Notes under the pieces: generated by a model
Databases searched by the model: none
Told to the model about the DNA's origin: nothing
Seen by the model: only the letters and a program-made list of their open reading frames with translations
NCBI GenBank assembly: GCA_001045525.1
Contig: LDWW01000001.1
Span: forward strand, 124,001-188,000
From: Chitinispirillum alkaliphilum
Lineage (GTDB): Bacteria > Fibrobacterota > Chitinivibrionia > Chitinivibrionales > Chitinispirillaceae
Length of the DNA: 64,000 nucleotides
Direction of reading: 5' to 3'
Program-made: the position numbers and the translations under genes
Shown: positions 17,550 to 26,531 of the stretch, one piece after another
Numbering within the stretch: position 1 is the stretch's first letter
Layout of the letters: each line of letters starts with the position of its first letter

Positions 17550-19439
17550 CTAACTTTGAAGATACCAGTTTATACCCCAGCGGAACGTGACCCCCGGTGA
17601 GAAATAGCCCGGCACCCAGGCGTGTTTTCTGTTTAGAAGATTATCTACTTTGTAGAAAAGTCTGAATGTCTGAATGTGGGCCGAAAGGCTGAGGTTAAGG
17701 TTGTAAATCGGACTGCTCCAAACATCCAGACCTGCAAAGGTAACCGATTCCTGTTTACTCCAGTAATCAAAAGAGAGTTTGGATTCGAAGAATGCGCTTG
17801 TCTGTTCAGGATTGAAGATAAAGGAGGCTGTGCCGGATGCTTTTACGTGAGGTTTTGTATCCGATATCAATGCTCTTGTTGAGAGCGAAAAATTGTTACT
17901 CTTTAGTTTTGGGGCGATCAGTATCACGTTGGCTGACTGAGCATAGGGGGGGGTGTTTTGAAGCCAGGAATTACGGACCGTAAAATCCTCTATACCTCTT
18001 ACATGCTGATATCCAAGAGTGATCCCCATATTGTCTTTAGATAAGAATAGTTCTCCGCCAAACTGTCCGAAATTATCGATATACGGGTTATCGATTTCAA
18101 GCCCCGATAAGCCGGGATAGACAGGAATCGCATCCCTGTTTGCATAAATGTGCAATGACTGCTCCCAAAATTCAATATCCAGCGATACTCCTAACACTGG
18201 GGTATAGAGGAGGTCTTCTCTTGTGTGCAGGAATGTGTATCCGGCAGAAGCTTTCAGATCGCCTCTGAGATCCCAGGCGCTGAGGGAGTGTTTGTAGTGC
18301 AGTTCAGGTCTGTTTTTTAATGACAGATTGTCTTTCCGTTCAGAAAACTCATCATTTTTCCGATGTATTGCATAGTGCAGGCCTGCAGAACTGGATTCTG
18401 ATATTGGGAGTCCCAGTTGGAGAAGCCCTTCAGAATTGTGTGTTTTGGCAATTTCCAGTCTGGTTCCGATGGTGTCGTGCGGGACAAGAAACCGGGCGCT
18501 TGTTCTGTCGGTTCTGACTCCCAGATCAAGCGTGAATGGGCCTGCATTTTTCATGCTGAATCCGCTTTCAATATCATAGATATATCGATTCAGTGTACCC
18601 CAGTGCAATCTGTCTGATGATAATGCTGTTTTATTCAATGCTATTTCGTTTGTAAGATCCCCGTACAAAATCGATGCAGAAAACACACGATCAGGAGAGT
18701 CAGAGTAGTGTAGATGTGTTCCTAATATATGTTCGTTTGTTTCTGGATTATAACCTCTGTTCATAAGAGTGGAAGTATCACGGGTGAAATTTCTGTAGAA
18801 GTCTATGATGTTATTGTATTCGTGATTAAATCTCTTTCCCTTAAAGCTGCGGTAGTCAGAGAACATGCTAAACATAAGGTTGTGACTTAAGGGGCGTGAG
18901 AAACGAAGATTCAGAATGTTTTCATCAAATACGCCATTTTCCCAGAATGCGACCATTTCAGGTTTTTGCAGACCGGATGGATGATTGGTGGTGGTTAGAG
19001 CTGATCCTGGTCCCGGATATATCTCCACTGTTCGGGTATTTGAAATATGAGTGGGAATATTAAACTCTTCAGTTCTGGATAAAAAACCGGACCTGGTTCT
19101 TATTTTGTCTATTGGGGCGCTGTTTCCGTATAACAATGTGCGGTTCAATGTGCTTGAAAGGGTAAAGGGGACGGAAACCGCAGAAGGGTGCAAAAGTGGT
19201 ATTTCGGATATCGAAGGCGCATCAGATCTGAAGATTTCACCAGCATCAAGGTAGTATGGATTTGTTCTGCTTTCTCTGTCTGCAGAGGGGATATGGAATA
19301 TTCTTTGTGTATTTTCACTATTTACGGTGGACTCATGGCATGATAACCCGCATTTATCATGGTGCTGATGAGCCATGGCGACAGAGCTTAACCACACTAT
19401 CAATGGTAACAGAAATCGTTTTTTTGAAGATTGTAACAT
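17550..19439 (-). CDS. TonB-receptor-like outer-membrane barrel with His/Cys-rich N-terminus
   Basis: The 629-residue protein has a signal peptide ending SVAMA, then a metal-ligand-rich segment HQHHDKCGLSCHE. A region of about 100 residues resembling a reduced plug (around residues 60-170) follows, then a long stretch of alternating amphipathic strands. Its end, YKVDNLLNRKHAWVPGY and FRWGINWYLQS, is like the last strands of TonB-dependent receptors. It is likely an outer-membrane receptor or porin-like protein for a metal, heme or small ligand. No TonB box was seen. A receptor role is inferred from fold-like pattern and length, not from a clear family match. Confidence 0.7.
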   Translation of the reverse strand: MLQSSKKRFLLPLIVWLSSVAMAHQHHDKCGLSCHESTVNSENTQRIFHIPSADRESRTNPYYLDAGEIFRSDAPSISEIPLLHPSAVSVPFTLSSTLNRTLLYGNSAPIDKIRTRSGFLSRTEEFNIPTHISNTRTVEIYPGPGSALTTTNHPSGLQKPEMVAFWENGVFDENILNLRFSRPLSHNLMFSMFSDYRSFKGKRFNHEYNNIIDFYRNFTRDTSTLMNRGYNPETNEHILGTHLHYSDSPDRVFSASILYGDLTNEIALNKTALSSDRLHWGTLNRYIYDIESGFSMKNAGPFTLDLGVRTDRTSARFLVPHDTIGTRLEIAKTHNSEGLLQLGLPISESSSAGLHYAIHRKNDEFSERKDNLSLKNRPELHYKHSLSAWDLRGDLKASAGYTFLHTREDLLYTPVLGVSLDIEFWEQSLHIYANRDAIPVYPGLSGLEIDNPYIDNFGQFGGELFLSKDNMGITLGYQHVRGIEDFTVRNSWLQNTPPYAQSANVILIAPKLKSNNFSLSTRALISDTKPHVKASGTASFIFNPEQTSAFFESKLSFDYWSKQESVTFAGLDVWSSPIYNLNLSLSAHIQTFRLFYKVDNLLNRKHAWVPGYFSPGVTFRWGINWYLQS

Positions 19440-19634
19440 TATGTTAAAATACTACAGTTACTCATCCAATACAGGAGATTTGATTATTTAATAAGAGAAT
19501 ATCAATTTTTTTTGTGATATGACATTTCTCAGGGTATTTTAAAATTAGTTTAATTCCCTCATGGGATGTTTTATGTAGAAAAACGGCTGAATGTATTTTA
19601 CATTTATAATCTTAAATATACAGGATTTTAGTCC

Positions 19635-21500
19635 ATGCATTCAAATAAACCACTGTTGTTGATGATGATTTTTGCTGTTCTGTTTTTTTCAGGATGTGCA
19701 TACTTCAATACTTTCTATAATGCCAATCTTGCATATAATACCGCGCATTCTGAACATCAGACACTGATGAATGAAAATCCGGATAGTCTGTTTGTAGCAC
19801 CGACCTCCTCGATTATAAAAAATTATGACAGGGCGATAGAAAAATCTGTCAAAATGATGGACTTGTATCCCGATGACAACAGGTGGGCCGGTGATGCGGT
19901 GTTTCTCATTGGAAAGGCTTTGTATTATAAGGGGGAGCATTTCATAGCAATCAGCCAGTTGCGCAGTTTTCAAAGGCAGTATCCTGAAAATGAAAATATC
20001 CCTTTAAGTCATCTCTACAAGGGAAAGGCCTATATACTTACAGGAAATCTTAACGCTGCTGAAGAAACGCTTGAATATCTGATTGAACAATACCCTCACT
20101 TCGATCGGGATCATCAGGTTACCATGCTGCTGGTTGAAGTCGCATATCGCAGAGGCGGCCGTTCCCAGGCTATCAGTCTTCTTGAGCAAATCCTGGACAC
20201 CTCTGTTCCTGAAAGTAAAAGATCACAGCTACTTCTACGCACCGCTGAATTGTATATAGAGCTAAACCAGTTCAGCAGAGCATACAGTTTATTACGTTCC
20301 GTTCCAAGAACAAGAGAGATGCCTCTGATGTACAGGGTCGATCGGGCTTTACTTGTGTGTTATACTGCCGGGGACACTCTTGATCAAGCCTTGGAATTTG
20401 TCAGCGAGATGCTCGGGAACCGAAGGTACTACCTATATCGGGATGAATTACTGCTTGAGAAAGGTTTCATCCTAAGAAACATGGGCCGGGTGTATGAGGC
20501 GATTGAAATTTTAGAAATGTTGGTAGCGAGTATTGATTCGGAGCAGTCAGAAGTGGCAGCCAGGGCCTGGGCGGCATTGGCCAGAATGTACCAGGTTAAT
20601 TTGGGCGATTTAAACACCGCCGCGCAAGCCTATTCTGAGGCATCACGAAGTTCTGATACTTCTGTGGCCAATTATGCCTCCCGTAAGTTCAAGGCCATAG
20701 AAGAACTGGAAAGACTCAGAAACCCTGATTCATTAGATACCAGGTTGCCTGAGCAACGAAATTATAAAATTGCAGAACTCTTTAAATTCGAGCTTGCAAA
20801 TGCAGACTCTGCCTTTTTTCATTTCATGGATCTGACTCATGGGGATTTGGAGGATTCCACCCTGATCCCAAGAGCCCTGTCCATGGCTGCAATCATTGCA
20901 AGAACCGATCTTAAAGATACTGTTGTTTCAGACAGTATATATAATCTGGTAATTGAAAACTACCCGGGAACAGAATTCGCCCGAAATGCACAAGCAGCAA
21001 TGGGGCTGCCGGTCACCATAGAAACCCCCGCAGTTCTTGCAGAGCGTGAATTCAAAAGAGCTGAAGCTCTATATTACGATGAAGGTGATGTGGTGGAAGC
21101 GATCAGAGTGTTTTTTAATATTCACAGAGAATTCCCCGATTTGGATATAGCTCCAAAAAGTCTTTTTGCCGCTGCTTATCTGACTGATAATGTACTTCAG
21201 CGAAACAGGTCCGCACTCACTCTCTATGAGAGGCTTTGCGAACTGTATCCGGATAGTGAGCAGTGCACTAAATCTGCATCACCCAGAATAAAAATCGCTC
21301 AGGATACGATTAGAGCCAGACAGGGAATTGCTGATGTAGAGGAGAATAAGGCTGAACCAGTGCCGGTTGACCGGAACATGGAGCGTCATCAAGGCAGACC
21401 ATCTGTGCCGGTTTCCTCACCCGGGGGAGGAATGTCGGGGCAGCAACCCATGCAGGGTCCCGATGGGCCCCGAAGAAGAAGCCCGCCAAGTGAAGAGTAG
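19635..21500 (+). CDS. TPR-repeat outer-membrane lipoprotein
   Basis: This 621-residue protein has a lipoprotein signal ending in FFSGC. The mature start AYFNTFYNANLAYN is, to my knowledge, typical of lipoproteins in the FCB group. Several TPR-like helical pairs follow, such as WAGDAVFLIGKALYYKG and IPLSHLYKGKAYILTGN. The architecture recalls BamD/YbgF-like scaffolds, but the protein is much longer. The last 70 residues are rich in Pro, Gly and Arg and probably disordered. It likely acts as a periplasmic scaffold; its partners are not known. A perfect TATAAT lies at 19605-19610 but no good -35 was found. Confidence 0.8.
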   Translation: MHSNKPLLLMMIFAVLFFSGCAYFNTFYNANLAYNTAHSEHQTLMNENPDSLFVAPTSSIIKNYDRAIEKSVKMMDLYPDDNRWAGDAVFLIGKALYYKGEHFIAISQLRSFQRQYPENENIPLSHLYKGKAYILTGNLNAAEETLEYLIEQYPHFDRDHQVTMLLVEVAYRRGGRSQAISLLEQILDTSVPESKRSQLLLRTAELYIELNQFSRAYSLLRSVPRTREMPLMYRVDRALLVCYTAGDTLDQALEFVSEMLGNRRYYLYRDELLLEKGFILRNMGRVYEAIEILEMLVASIDSEQSEVAARAWAALARMYQVNLGDLNTAAQAYSEASRSSDTSVANYASRKFKAIEELERLRNPDSLDTRLPEQRNYKIAELFKFELANADSAFFHFMDLTHGDLEDSTLIPRALSMAAIIARTDLKDTVVSDSIYNLVIENYPGTEFARNAQAAMGLPVTIETPAVLAEREFKRAEALYYDEGDVVEAIRVFFNIHREFPDLDIAPKSLFAAAYLTDNVLQRNRSALTLYERLCELYPDSEQCTKSASPRIKIAQDTIRARQGIADVEENKAEPVPVDRNMERHQGRPSVPVSSPGGGMSGQQPMQGPDGPRRRSPPSEE

Positions 21501-21541
21501 GCTAGTTGGGGTATTTTTGCCCGTACCTGCACAAGTGACGT

Positions 21542-21571
21542 AATATCCTATTTACTCAGAAACAGGATATT
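21542..21571 (+). terminator. Hairpin downstream of the TPR lipoprotein gene
   Basis: AATATCCT and AGGATATT form a perfect 8-bp stem with a 14-base loop, 41 bases after the stop. A T-rich but broken tract follows about 10 bases later. It is a possible weak terminator separating this gene from the sigma-factor operon. Confidence 0.4.
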
Positions 21572-21762
21572 CCCGTTATGGTTTCTTTCTCTCATCTCTA
21601 TTACGGATGGTTTGAATGTTCATGGGAATTCATTGCTGATTCTGATCCTACAAGTTGTGATCTAATTGCGTGTGAAATATTGTTTCAAAAAAAGTGGACC
21701 TGTTATGTAGCGGTTTGTGTTAACCGGGGCGTCTACTAAAAAGGAAAAGGAAGGAACCAGAT

Positions 21763-22272
21763 TTGTCGGCGAAATCATCAGATGAATTGCGCGATCTATA
21801 CAAACGTTACGCATCGGTTGTGCATTCCCGTTGTGTGTCGATTCTCAAGTCCGAGGATGATGCATGGGATGCAACACAGGAGGTGTTTATAAAGCTGAAC
21901 AGAGCTCTGCCTTCAATTCGCAATAAAAATGCGATCTTTTACTGGCTCATGAGCGCAAGCACCAACCATTGCATATCGGTTTTGCGCAGAAAAAAAACTG
22001 TCGAGTTTGATGAGGCTGTTCATCGCCCTGCCAAAGAGCCCGGGATGAGCGCCCAGGAGAAGAGACTTGTCATGAAAGAGATTTTGAAACACTATTTTAT
22101 GCCGTGGAATAAGAAAGTAAGAGAGGTACTGTTCTACACTTATATTGATGGCTATAAGCAGCAGGAAATTGCAAAGCTTACAGGTCTTGGAGAATCCACT
22201 ATAAGAAAGTATCTCACCGGATTTCGTCGTGCCTGCGGTACGGCTTCAGTCAAGCCAGAGGAGGTTATATGA
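21763..22272 (+). CDS. ECF-type RNA polymerase sigma factor
   Basis: The 169-residue protein has sigma region 2 with DAWDATQEVFIKLNRAL, which fits the core-binding and -10 recognition helix. Region 4 includes YIDGYKQQEIAKLTGLGEST, a helix-turn-helix that reads the -35. The start appears to be a TTG after a GGAAGGA ribosome site. The stop overlaps the start of the anti-sigma gene by 4 bases (ATGA), so the two are translated together. It should direct the polymerase to envelope-related promoters when released by the anti-sigma. I could not define its promoter motif in the window. Confidence 0.92.
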   Translation: MSAKSSDELRDLYKRYASVVHSRCVSILKSEDDAWDATQEVFIKLNRALPSIRNKNAIFYWLMSASTNHCISVLRRKKTVEFDEAVHRPAKEPGMSAQEKRLVMKEILKHYFMPWNKKVREVLFYTYIDGYKQQEIAKLTGLGESTIRKYLTGFRRACGTASVKPEEVI

Positions 22273-23063
22273 GTTGGGAACCAGGACGGCTTACACTTCA
22301 GAAATTCTTTACCGGGGAACTTCGGGGTGAGGAGGTTGAAAAAATAAAATCCCATATTGAGGGCTGCTCACACTGCAGCAGTTATATCGATGAGCTGGAG
22401 GCTGAGCAGAAACGGTTTTTAAATCTGCACCCCTTTGAGCAGTTGGAGCCCAAAAGGTCAGAAACCAAAAGTCGGTTTTCAATTCCGGACCTGTTTGCCG
22501 CAAAGGGACATCCCTTGTATGCCTTAAGTGCAATCTTGCTCTTAACTCTTGTCTCCATACCACTTTTAATCCTAACTATGGGCGGAAATGATGAGGAAAT
22601 GTTCAGGTACAGGGGCTCATCACAGCTTCAGTTCTTCTATGACAGAGCGGGTGTAATAAGCCGGGGAAGCCTCTCTCAGGAGTTTATGGCAGGTGACAGG
22701 ATTCAGATTCTGTATGAATACTCCGGTTTTTCTCATGTTTCACTGTTTAGTATAGATAATCTGGGAAACATATATTTCTATCAGCCGGATCAGGGGGACT
22801 CCTATCCTTCTGTCCCTGCTGATACCGGTAACCACAACTATTTCCCCTCAAGCATTATCCTTGATGATAAAGGCAGGGGAGAGCTGATCGTGCTGCTTCA
22901 CTCAAACAGAATGGTAAAAACAGAAGAGTTACGTTCGTGGATAAAGGGGCATTCCGGGTATGTCAAAGCTGATCTTTCTCTTTTGGAGAGAGAACTGAAA
23001 AACAATCCATTGTTTGGACAGGGAGCTGTCTATACGATGTTAATAAATAAGCAGGAAATGTAA
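22269..23063 (+). CDS. Zinc-finger anti-sigma factor with periplasmic DUF4384-like domain
   Basis: This 264-residue protein starts inside the sigma factor's stop. Its cytoplasmic part carries the HxxxCxxC zinc anti-sigma signature (His29, Cys33, Cys36), and one membrane helix lies near 84-104. The outer part includes SLSQEFMAGDRIQI and HVSLFSIDNLGNIYFYQP. This resembles DUF4384, a domain that, to my knowledge, often accompanies caspase-like proteases. The design suggests the outer domain senses an envelope condition and the inner part holds the sigma factor. The DUF4384 match is by eye. The caspase-like gene starts two bases after its stop. Confidence 0.85.
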   Translation: MSWEPGRLTLQKFFTGELRGEEVEKIKSHIEGCSHCSSYIDELEAEQKRFLNLHPFEQLEPKRSETKSRFSIPDLFAAKGHPLYALSAILLLTLVSIPLLILTMGGNDEEMFRYRGSSQLQFFYDRAGVISRGSLSQEFMAGDRIQILYEYSGFSHVSLFSIDNLGNIYFYQPDQGDSYPSVPADTGNHNYFPSSIILDDKGRGELIVLLHSNRMVKTEELRSWIKGHSGYVKADLSLLERELKNNPLFGQGAVYTMLINKQEM

Positions 23064-23064
23064 C

Positions 23065-24570
23065 ATGAAGAGATTGACTCTTTTGTTAGTGCTTCTGGGC
23101 CTTTTCTCATTGTCCTGGGCAAATCAGAGACACGCCCTTTTGATAGGGGCCAATAATGGAGGAGAGGGGCTTGACATACTGAGGTATGCGGAATCCGATG
23201 CTCTCAGATTTGCAAATGTTCTACGGGGGCCGGGAGAATTTTCCAAAGAGAATGTTTTTACACTTCTCTCACCCGACAGTGCAGAGGTGTTTGTTGCTCT
23301 TCAAGAGATCACAAACCATATAGAACAGGGAAATGGAAATTCTCTTTTCCTGTTTTACTATTCCGGACACTCTGATGGAGAGTATTTGCTTTTGGGTGAT
23401 CAAAGATATTCCCTCAGGGAGATAAAAACTTTCCTGGATTCATCAAAAGCAGATATCAGGATTGCAGTGATTGATGCCTGCTACAGTGGTGCAGTGATTG
23501 CGTTCAGGGGAGGCCGGCGGGGTGAACCATTTTTCATGAGCAGCCAGGAAAAGGTGAGAGGGCAGGTTATCATTTCATCTTCTGCTGCGCATCAAAGGGC
23601 GCAGGAATCGGATGCTCTTGGAGGTGGCATATTCACACACCATTGGATCAACGGGTTGAGAGGCAGTGCCGACATGGATGGGGACAGGTATGTAACTTTA
23701 AACGAGGCGTATCGCTATGCTTATCTAAAGACAATAGAATCTTCTGCCCTCACAGGAGGTGGGATACAGCACCCCTCCTATCATTTTAATATTCAGGGAG
23801 AAGGCGAGATTCGTCTGACTAACCTTAATCGTACAAATCTGAGTGGCGTACTTTTCGACCAAAGTTGTGAGGGCGCATTCTTGGTTCTAAGCCCCACTTT
23901 TACCAATGTATATGCTGATTTCACCAAACAGGGAGGAGTCCAAAACTTCATCTCTCTGGCTCCTGGTGAGTACAGTGCGATCAACGCAAGGGGAAGTGAT
24001 GTTTTTATACGGAATTTCACTGTGGGTGAGAGTGAAACGGTACTTTTAACCAATGCTATGCTGAGAAGCAGGCCTCTGGTCGATGTCACGAGAGTGAGAG
24101 GCCCTGATAAGGCTGAAGGGCCACTTTCCACCCCGCAGGAAACAGAGGGGCTGTTTCTGCATAGATGGGGATTAGGGACAGGGGCTGCATCCGGTTCAGG
24201 AGTAAGAGGTGGTGCTGATATGGTGATTACGGGATCTGGCTCTTACCGTCTTGAGGAAGACAGACGAATTTTTTATGATCTGCATCTTTTGCCATTTTCC
24301 AAATCCGCAGGTTTTAATATGGGCGTGAATGTATATAAACCTGTATATGATTTTCACCTCTATGCTGGTGGAGGCCCGGGGGTGTGGTATCTCGATTCCC
24401 ATTCCCGCAGTGTGACACTGGCTATGAGGGGGCACTTTGGGTTTAGCAGGGAATTAAACCAAACCCTGGAGATTCAGGGTCAAATTCCACTGACTATACT
24501 TTTTTCCAGAGGAAGAGAGCTTAAGAGCGGCATAGAGATCAGATTTCTTTTTACCGGGAAATCATTTTAA
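23065..24570 (+). CDS. Secreted caspase-like protease (C14) with barrel-like C-terminus
   Basis: This 501-residue protein has a signal peptide ending near SLSWA (residue 19). A caspase/C14 domain (about 20-245) follows, with HALLIGANNG, YYSGHSDG carrying catalytic His102 and IDACYSGA carrying catalytic Cys139. A middle region (about 255-345) looks like beta-sandwich. Residues about 365-501 show alternating strands with Gly-rich turns (YAGGGPGVWYL, LKSGIEIRFLF) and end in Phe, as outer-membrane barrels do. It is therefore probably exported and perhaps anchored in the outer membrane. Substrates are unknown. Both dyad residues are intact, so it may be an active cysteine peptidase of Asp or Arg/Lys preference. 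Confidence 0.85.
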   Translation: MKRLTLLLVLLGLFSLSWANQRHALLIGANNGGEGLDILRYAESDALRFANVLRGPGEFSKENVFTLLSPDSAEVFVALQEITNHIEQGNGNSLFLFYYSGHSDGEYLLLGDQRYSLREIKTFLDSSKADIRIAVIDACYSGAVIAFRGGRRGEPFFMSSQEKVRGQVIISSSAAHQRAQESDALGGGIFTHHWINGLRGSADMDGDRYVTLNEAYRYAYLKTIESSALTGGGIQHPSYHFNIQGEGEIRLTNLNRTNLSGVLFDQSCEGAFLVLSPTFTNVYADFTKQGGVQNFISLAPGEYSAINARGSDVFIRNFTVGESETVLLTNAMLRSRPLVDVTRVRGPDKAEGPLSTPQETEGLFLHRWGLGTGAASGSGVRGGADMVITGSGSYRLEEDRRIFYDLHLLPFSKSAGFNMGVNVYKPVYDFHLYAGGGPGVWYLDSHSRSVTLAMRGHFGFSRELNQTLEIQGQIPLTILFSRGRELKSGIEIRFLFTGKSF

Positions 24571-24668
24571 AAAAAATGTTGTAAAAGTGTGTAGCTGTTT
24601 TCTGCTCTTTATGTGTCATATATACAAGCATCAAGAAAAAGGATCCATATAAAAAGGAGAGGTGTTGA

Positions 24669-25223
24669 ATGAAAAACGTTCTGTTTTTGGCTTTAGTGTT
24701 GGGACTTACAGTTGGCGCGGTCGAGCCTCAGGCCCGTGAGGGAAGAAAGACAACTCCGCTGAAAATCTATAGTGGTGGTATAGGTGCGGGTGCTATGCTT
24801 GATCTGGATTCAGAGGCGGATGCATTTTCCGGGCAGTTGTTCAGGTTATCCTTCGTTAATATGTGGCAGTTCCGTGAGCACGTGGCACTTTTTGCCGATG
24901 TGAACTGGTTTGGACCAGGCAGAAATTTCGGTGCCGATGCAGGATTTGATTTCCTTCTGTCCAGTTCCTCTCTCAAACCTTTCCTGGGGTTTGGGATAGG
25001 TGCACATCACTTTGAAAGTGACGAAGGAAGTTTCAGTACTGATTTTGGTCCATCTGCCACTCTTCATATAGGCTTTTTACTTGATATCACAGAAACCGTG
25101 CAGGTGAGAATGCGCCTGCCCTATTATGTCGTACTCAATGAAGCGAATAATCATGGTGCCGGGCTCGATATCGCAGTTATGTTTACCAGCCCTTTGAGCA
25201 GAGTGAGAAGAATTCACTACTGA
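24669..25223 (+). CDS. Small outer-membrane beta-barrel protein
   Basis: This 184-residue protein has a signal peptide (about 1-22, FLALVLGLTVGAVEPQA). Short alternating strands follow with Gly-rich turns, such as GGIGAGAMLDLDSEAD and PFLGFGIGAHHFES. The pattern fits an 8-stranded outer-membrane barrel of the OmpA/OmpW/Opacity type. It resembles the C-terminal part of the upstream caspase-like protein in style, not clearly in sequence. An AAAAGGAGAGG ribosome site precedes the ATG. The 98-base gap to the caspase gene contains no terminator. Confidence 0.72.
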   Translation: MKNVLFLALVLGLTVGAVEPQAREGRKTTPLKIYSGGIGAGAMLDLDSEADAFSGQLFRLSFVNMWQFREHVALFADVNWFGPGRNFGADAGFDFLLSSSSLKPFLGFGIGAHHFESDEGSFSTDFGPSATLHIGFLLDITETVQVRMRLPYYVVLNEANNHGAGLDIAVMFTSPLSRVRRIHY

Positions 25224-25264
25224 TCTTAAATTGAAATGAAAACGAGTTTTTTCAGGAGAATATT

Positions 25265-25822
25265 ATGAAAAAGATGGCTTTGGTCTCATTGTCTGTACTA
25301 TCTTCACTCGCCTTTACAACCCTTGCCGGAGAGGATAGGGCCACTACAGAAAACAAAAATGTCACTATTATTCAGGGGCGCTCAACCGCTGACGGCAGCT
25401 CTGAAATAACAGAGCGTATCCTTGAGGAGTGCATCATTGCCCTTCCCGGTGTTGGGGATCTTGATGCTCAGGTTGATGCGGAAACGGAATTTCTAAGAGA
25501 GATTAACGGCGAAACCGGGAAAAATGAGTTTGTCACTGTGTATTCTGCTTCAATTGATATCAATTATATGCTTCATCAGAAAGTGCTCATAATTGTTACA
25601 AGCAGTACCGTTCAGGCACAGGAGCCGGTTATGAAGGTGGTGGAAAGAAATCTGAGACAAACTGTGAGGTTTGAGTCCAATCCTGCAAACGGGGATATTT
25701 TTGCCGGAAGATCGAACAGACAGCATTATTTTAGCACTCGGGAGGGCGCGGTCAATGATGCTAAAACAAGAGCCGCTGCCTGGATAAAACAACAAAGTGC
25801 AGTCGTGTGTGCAGAAAAGTAG
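25265..25822 (+). CDS. Exported protein of unknown function
   Basis: This 185-residue protein has a clear signal peptide (VSLSVLSSLAFTTLAG) and no lipobox cysteine. The mature part is mixed alpha/beta, with two cysteines (in EECIIALPG and at the end, VVCAEK) that might pair. I recognise no family. It sits between a small barrel and the LpoB-like gene with AGGAGAATATT before the ATG, so it is likely part of the same envelope operon. A role alongside LpoB-type lipoproteins is guessed from position. Confidence 0.7.
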   Translation: MKKMALVSLSVLSSLAFTTLAGEDRATTENKNVTIIQGRSTADGSSEITERILEECIIALPGVGDLDAQVDAETEFLREINGETGKNEFVTVYSASIDINYMLHQKVLIIVTSSTVQAQEPVMKVVERNLRQTVRFESNPANGDIFAGRSNRQHYFSTREGAVNDAKTRAAAWIKQQSAVVCAEK

Positions 25823-25902
25823 ATTGTTGCTGTTAAAAACAGGTATTTTATATTTTTCTGCAGTGCGGGTTACAAAAGTTAAGCTATTATTAAGGAGGAT
25901 TT

Positions 25903-26496
25903 ATGCGCGGGTTGAAATCAGTTGTTTGTGTTATACTTCCGGTTTTCCTGTTGGGGTGTGCAACGAAAGTGTCACGTGTGGACACTGCTTCCACAATCGA
26001 TCTTAGTGGCAGATGGAACGATACCGATTCAAGGCTTGTGGCTGAGGAGATGATTGAGGATTGCTTGAATCAGCGCTGGCTGTATAGCTGGGAAGCCAGA
26101 AATCAACGTCCCACTGTGATTGTGGGTAATATTGTAAACAGAAGTCATGAGCATATAAACACACAAACATTTACCAGAAATATTGAACGGGCGCTTCTTA
26201 ACAGCGGACGGGTTAATTTTGTGGCTACAAGGGAAGATCGTGAGCAGCTTCGTGATGAGCGTCGTGATCAGGCTGAACACTCCTCTGTGCAGACGATGAA
26301 GCAAATGGGGGAGGAAACAGGTGCTGATCTGATGCTTATGGGCACCATAAATACCATCGTGGATCAGGAAGGAAGACGGGCTGTTATCTATTATCAGGTA
26401 AATATGGAACTGGTCGAAATAGAGTCCAACATGAAAGTATGGATCGGTGAAAAACAGATCAAAAAATATGTAGAACGTGCTAACACCAGATTCTGA
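25903..26496 (+). CDS. lpoB: LpoB-like penicillin-binding-protein activator lipoprotein
   Basis: The 197-residue protein ends its signal with the lipobox LLGC. The mature sequence has LSGRWNDTDSRLVAEEMI, PTVIVGNIVNRS, RNIERALLNSGRVNFV, and GADLMLMGTINTIVDQ. These match the LpoB family fold, related to the N-terminal domain of TolB and to CsgG. In gammaproteobacteria LpoB reaches through the wall from the outer membrane to switch on the PBP1B synthase. The next gene is a COG3014-like lipoprotein, a pairing I recall from other diderms. The ribosome site is AAGGAGG. Confidence 0.88.
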   Translation: MRGLKSVVCVILPVFLLGCATKVSRVDTASTIDLSGRWNDTDSRLVAEEMIEDCLNQRWLYSWEARNQRPTVIVGNIVNRSHEHINTQTFTRNIERALLNSGRVNFVATREDREQLRDERRDQAEHSSVQTMKQMGEETGADLMLMGTINTIVDQEGRRAVIYYQVNMELVEIESNMKVWIGEKQIKKYVERANTRF

Positions 26497-26531
26497 TTAA
26501 AACCTTTAAATGTGAGAATTGATAAAGGTCA

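Noticed and set aside
21731-21737. CGTCTAC before the sigma gene as an ECF -10 box for autoregulation
   Set aside because: No AAC-type -35 box lies 15-18 bases upstream, so the match is not more than chance.
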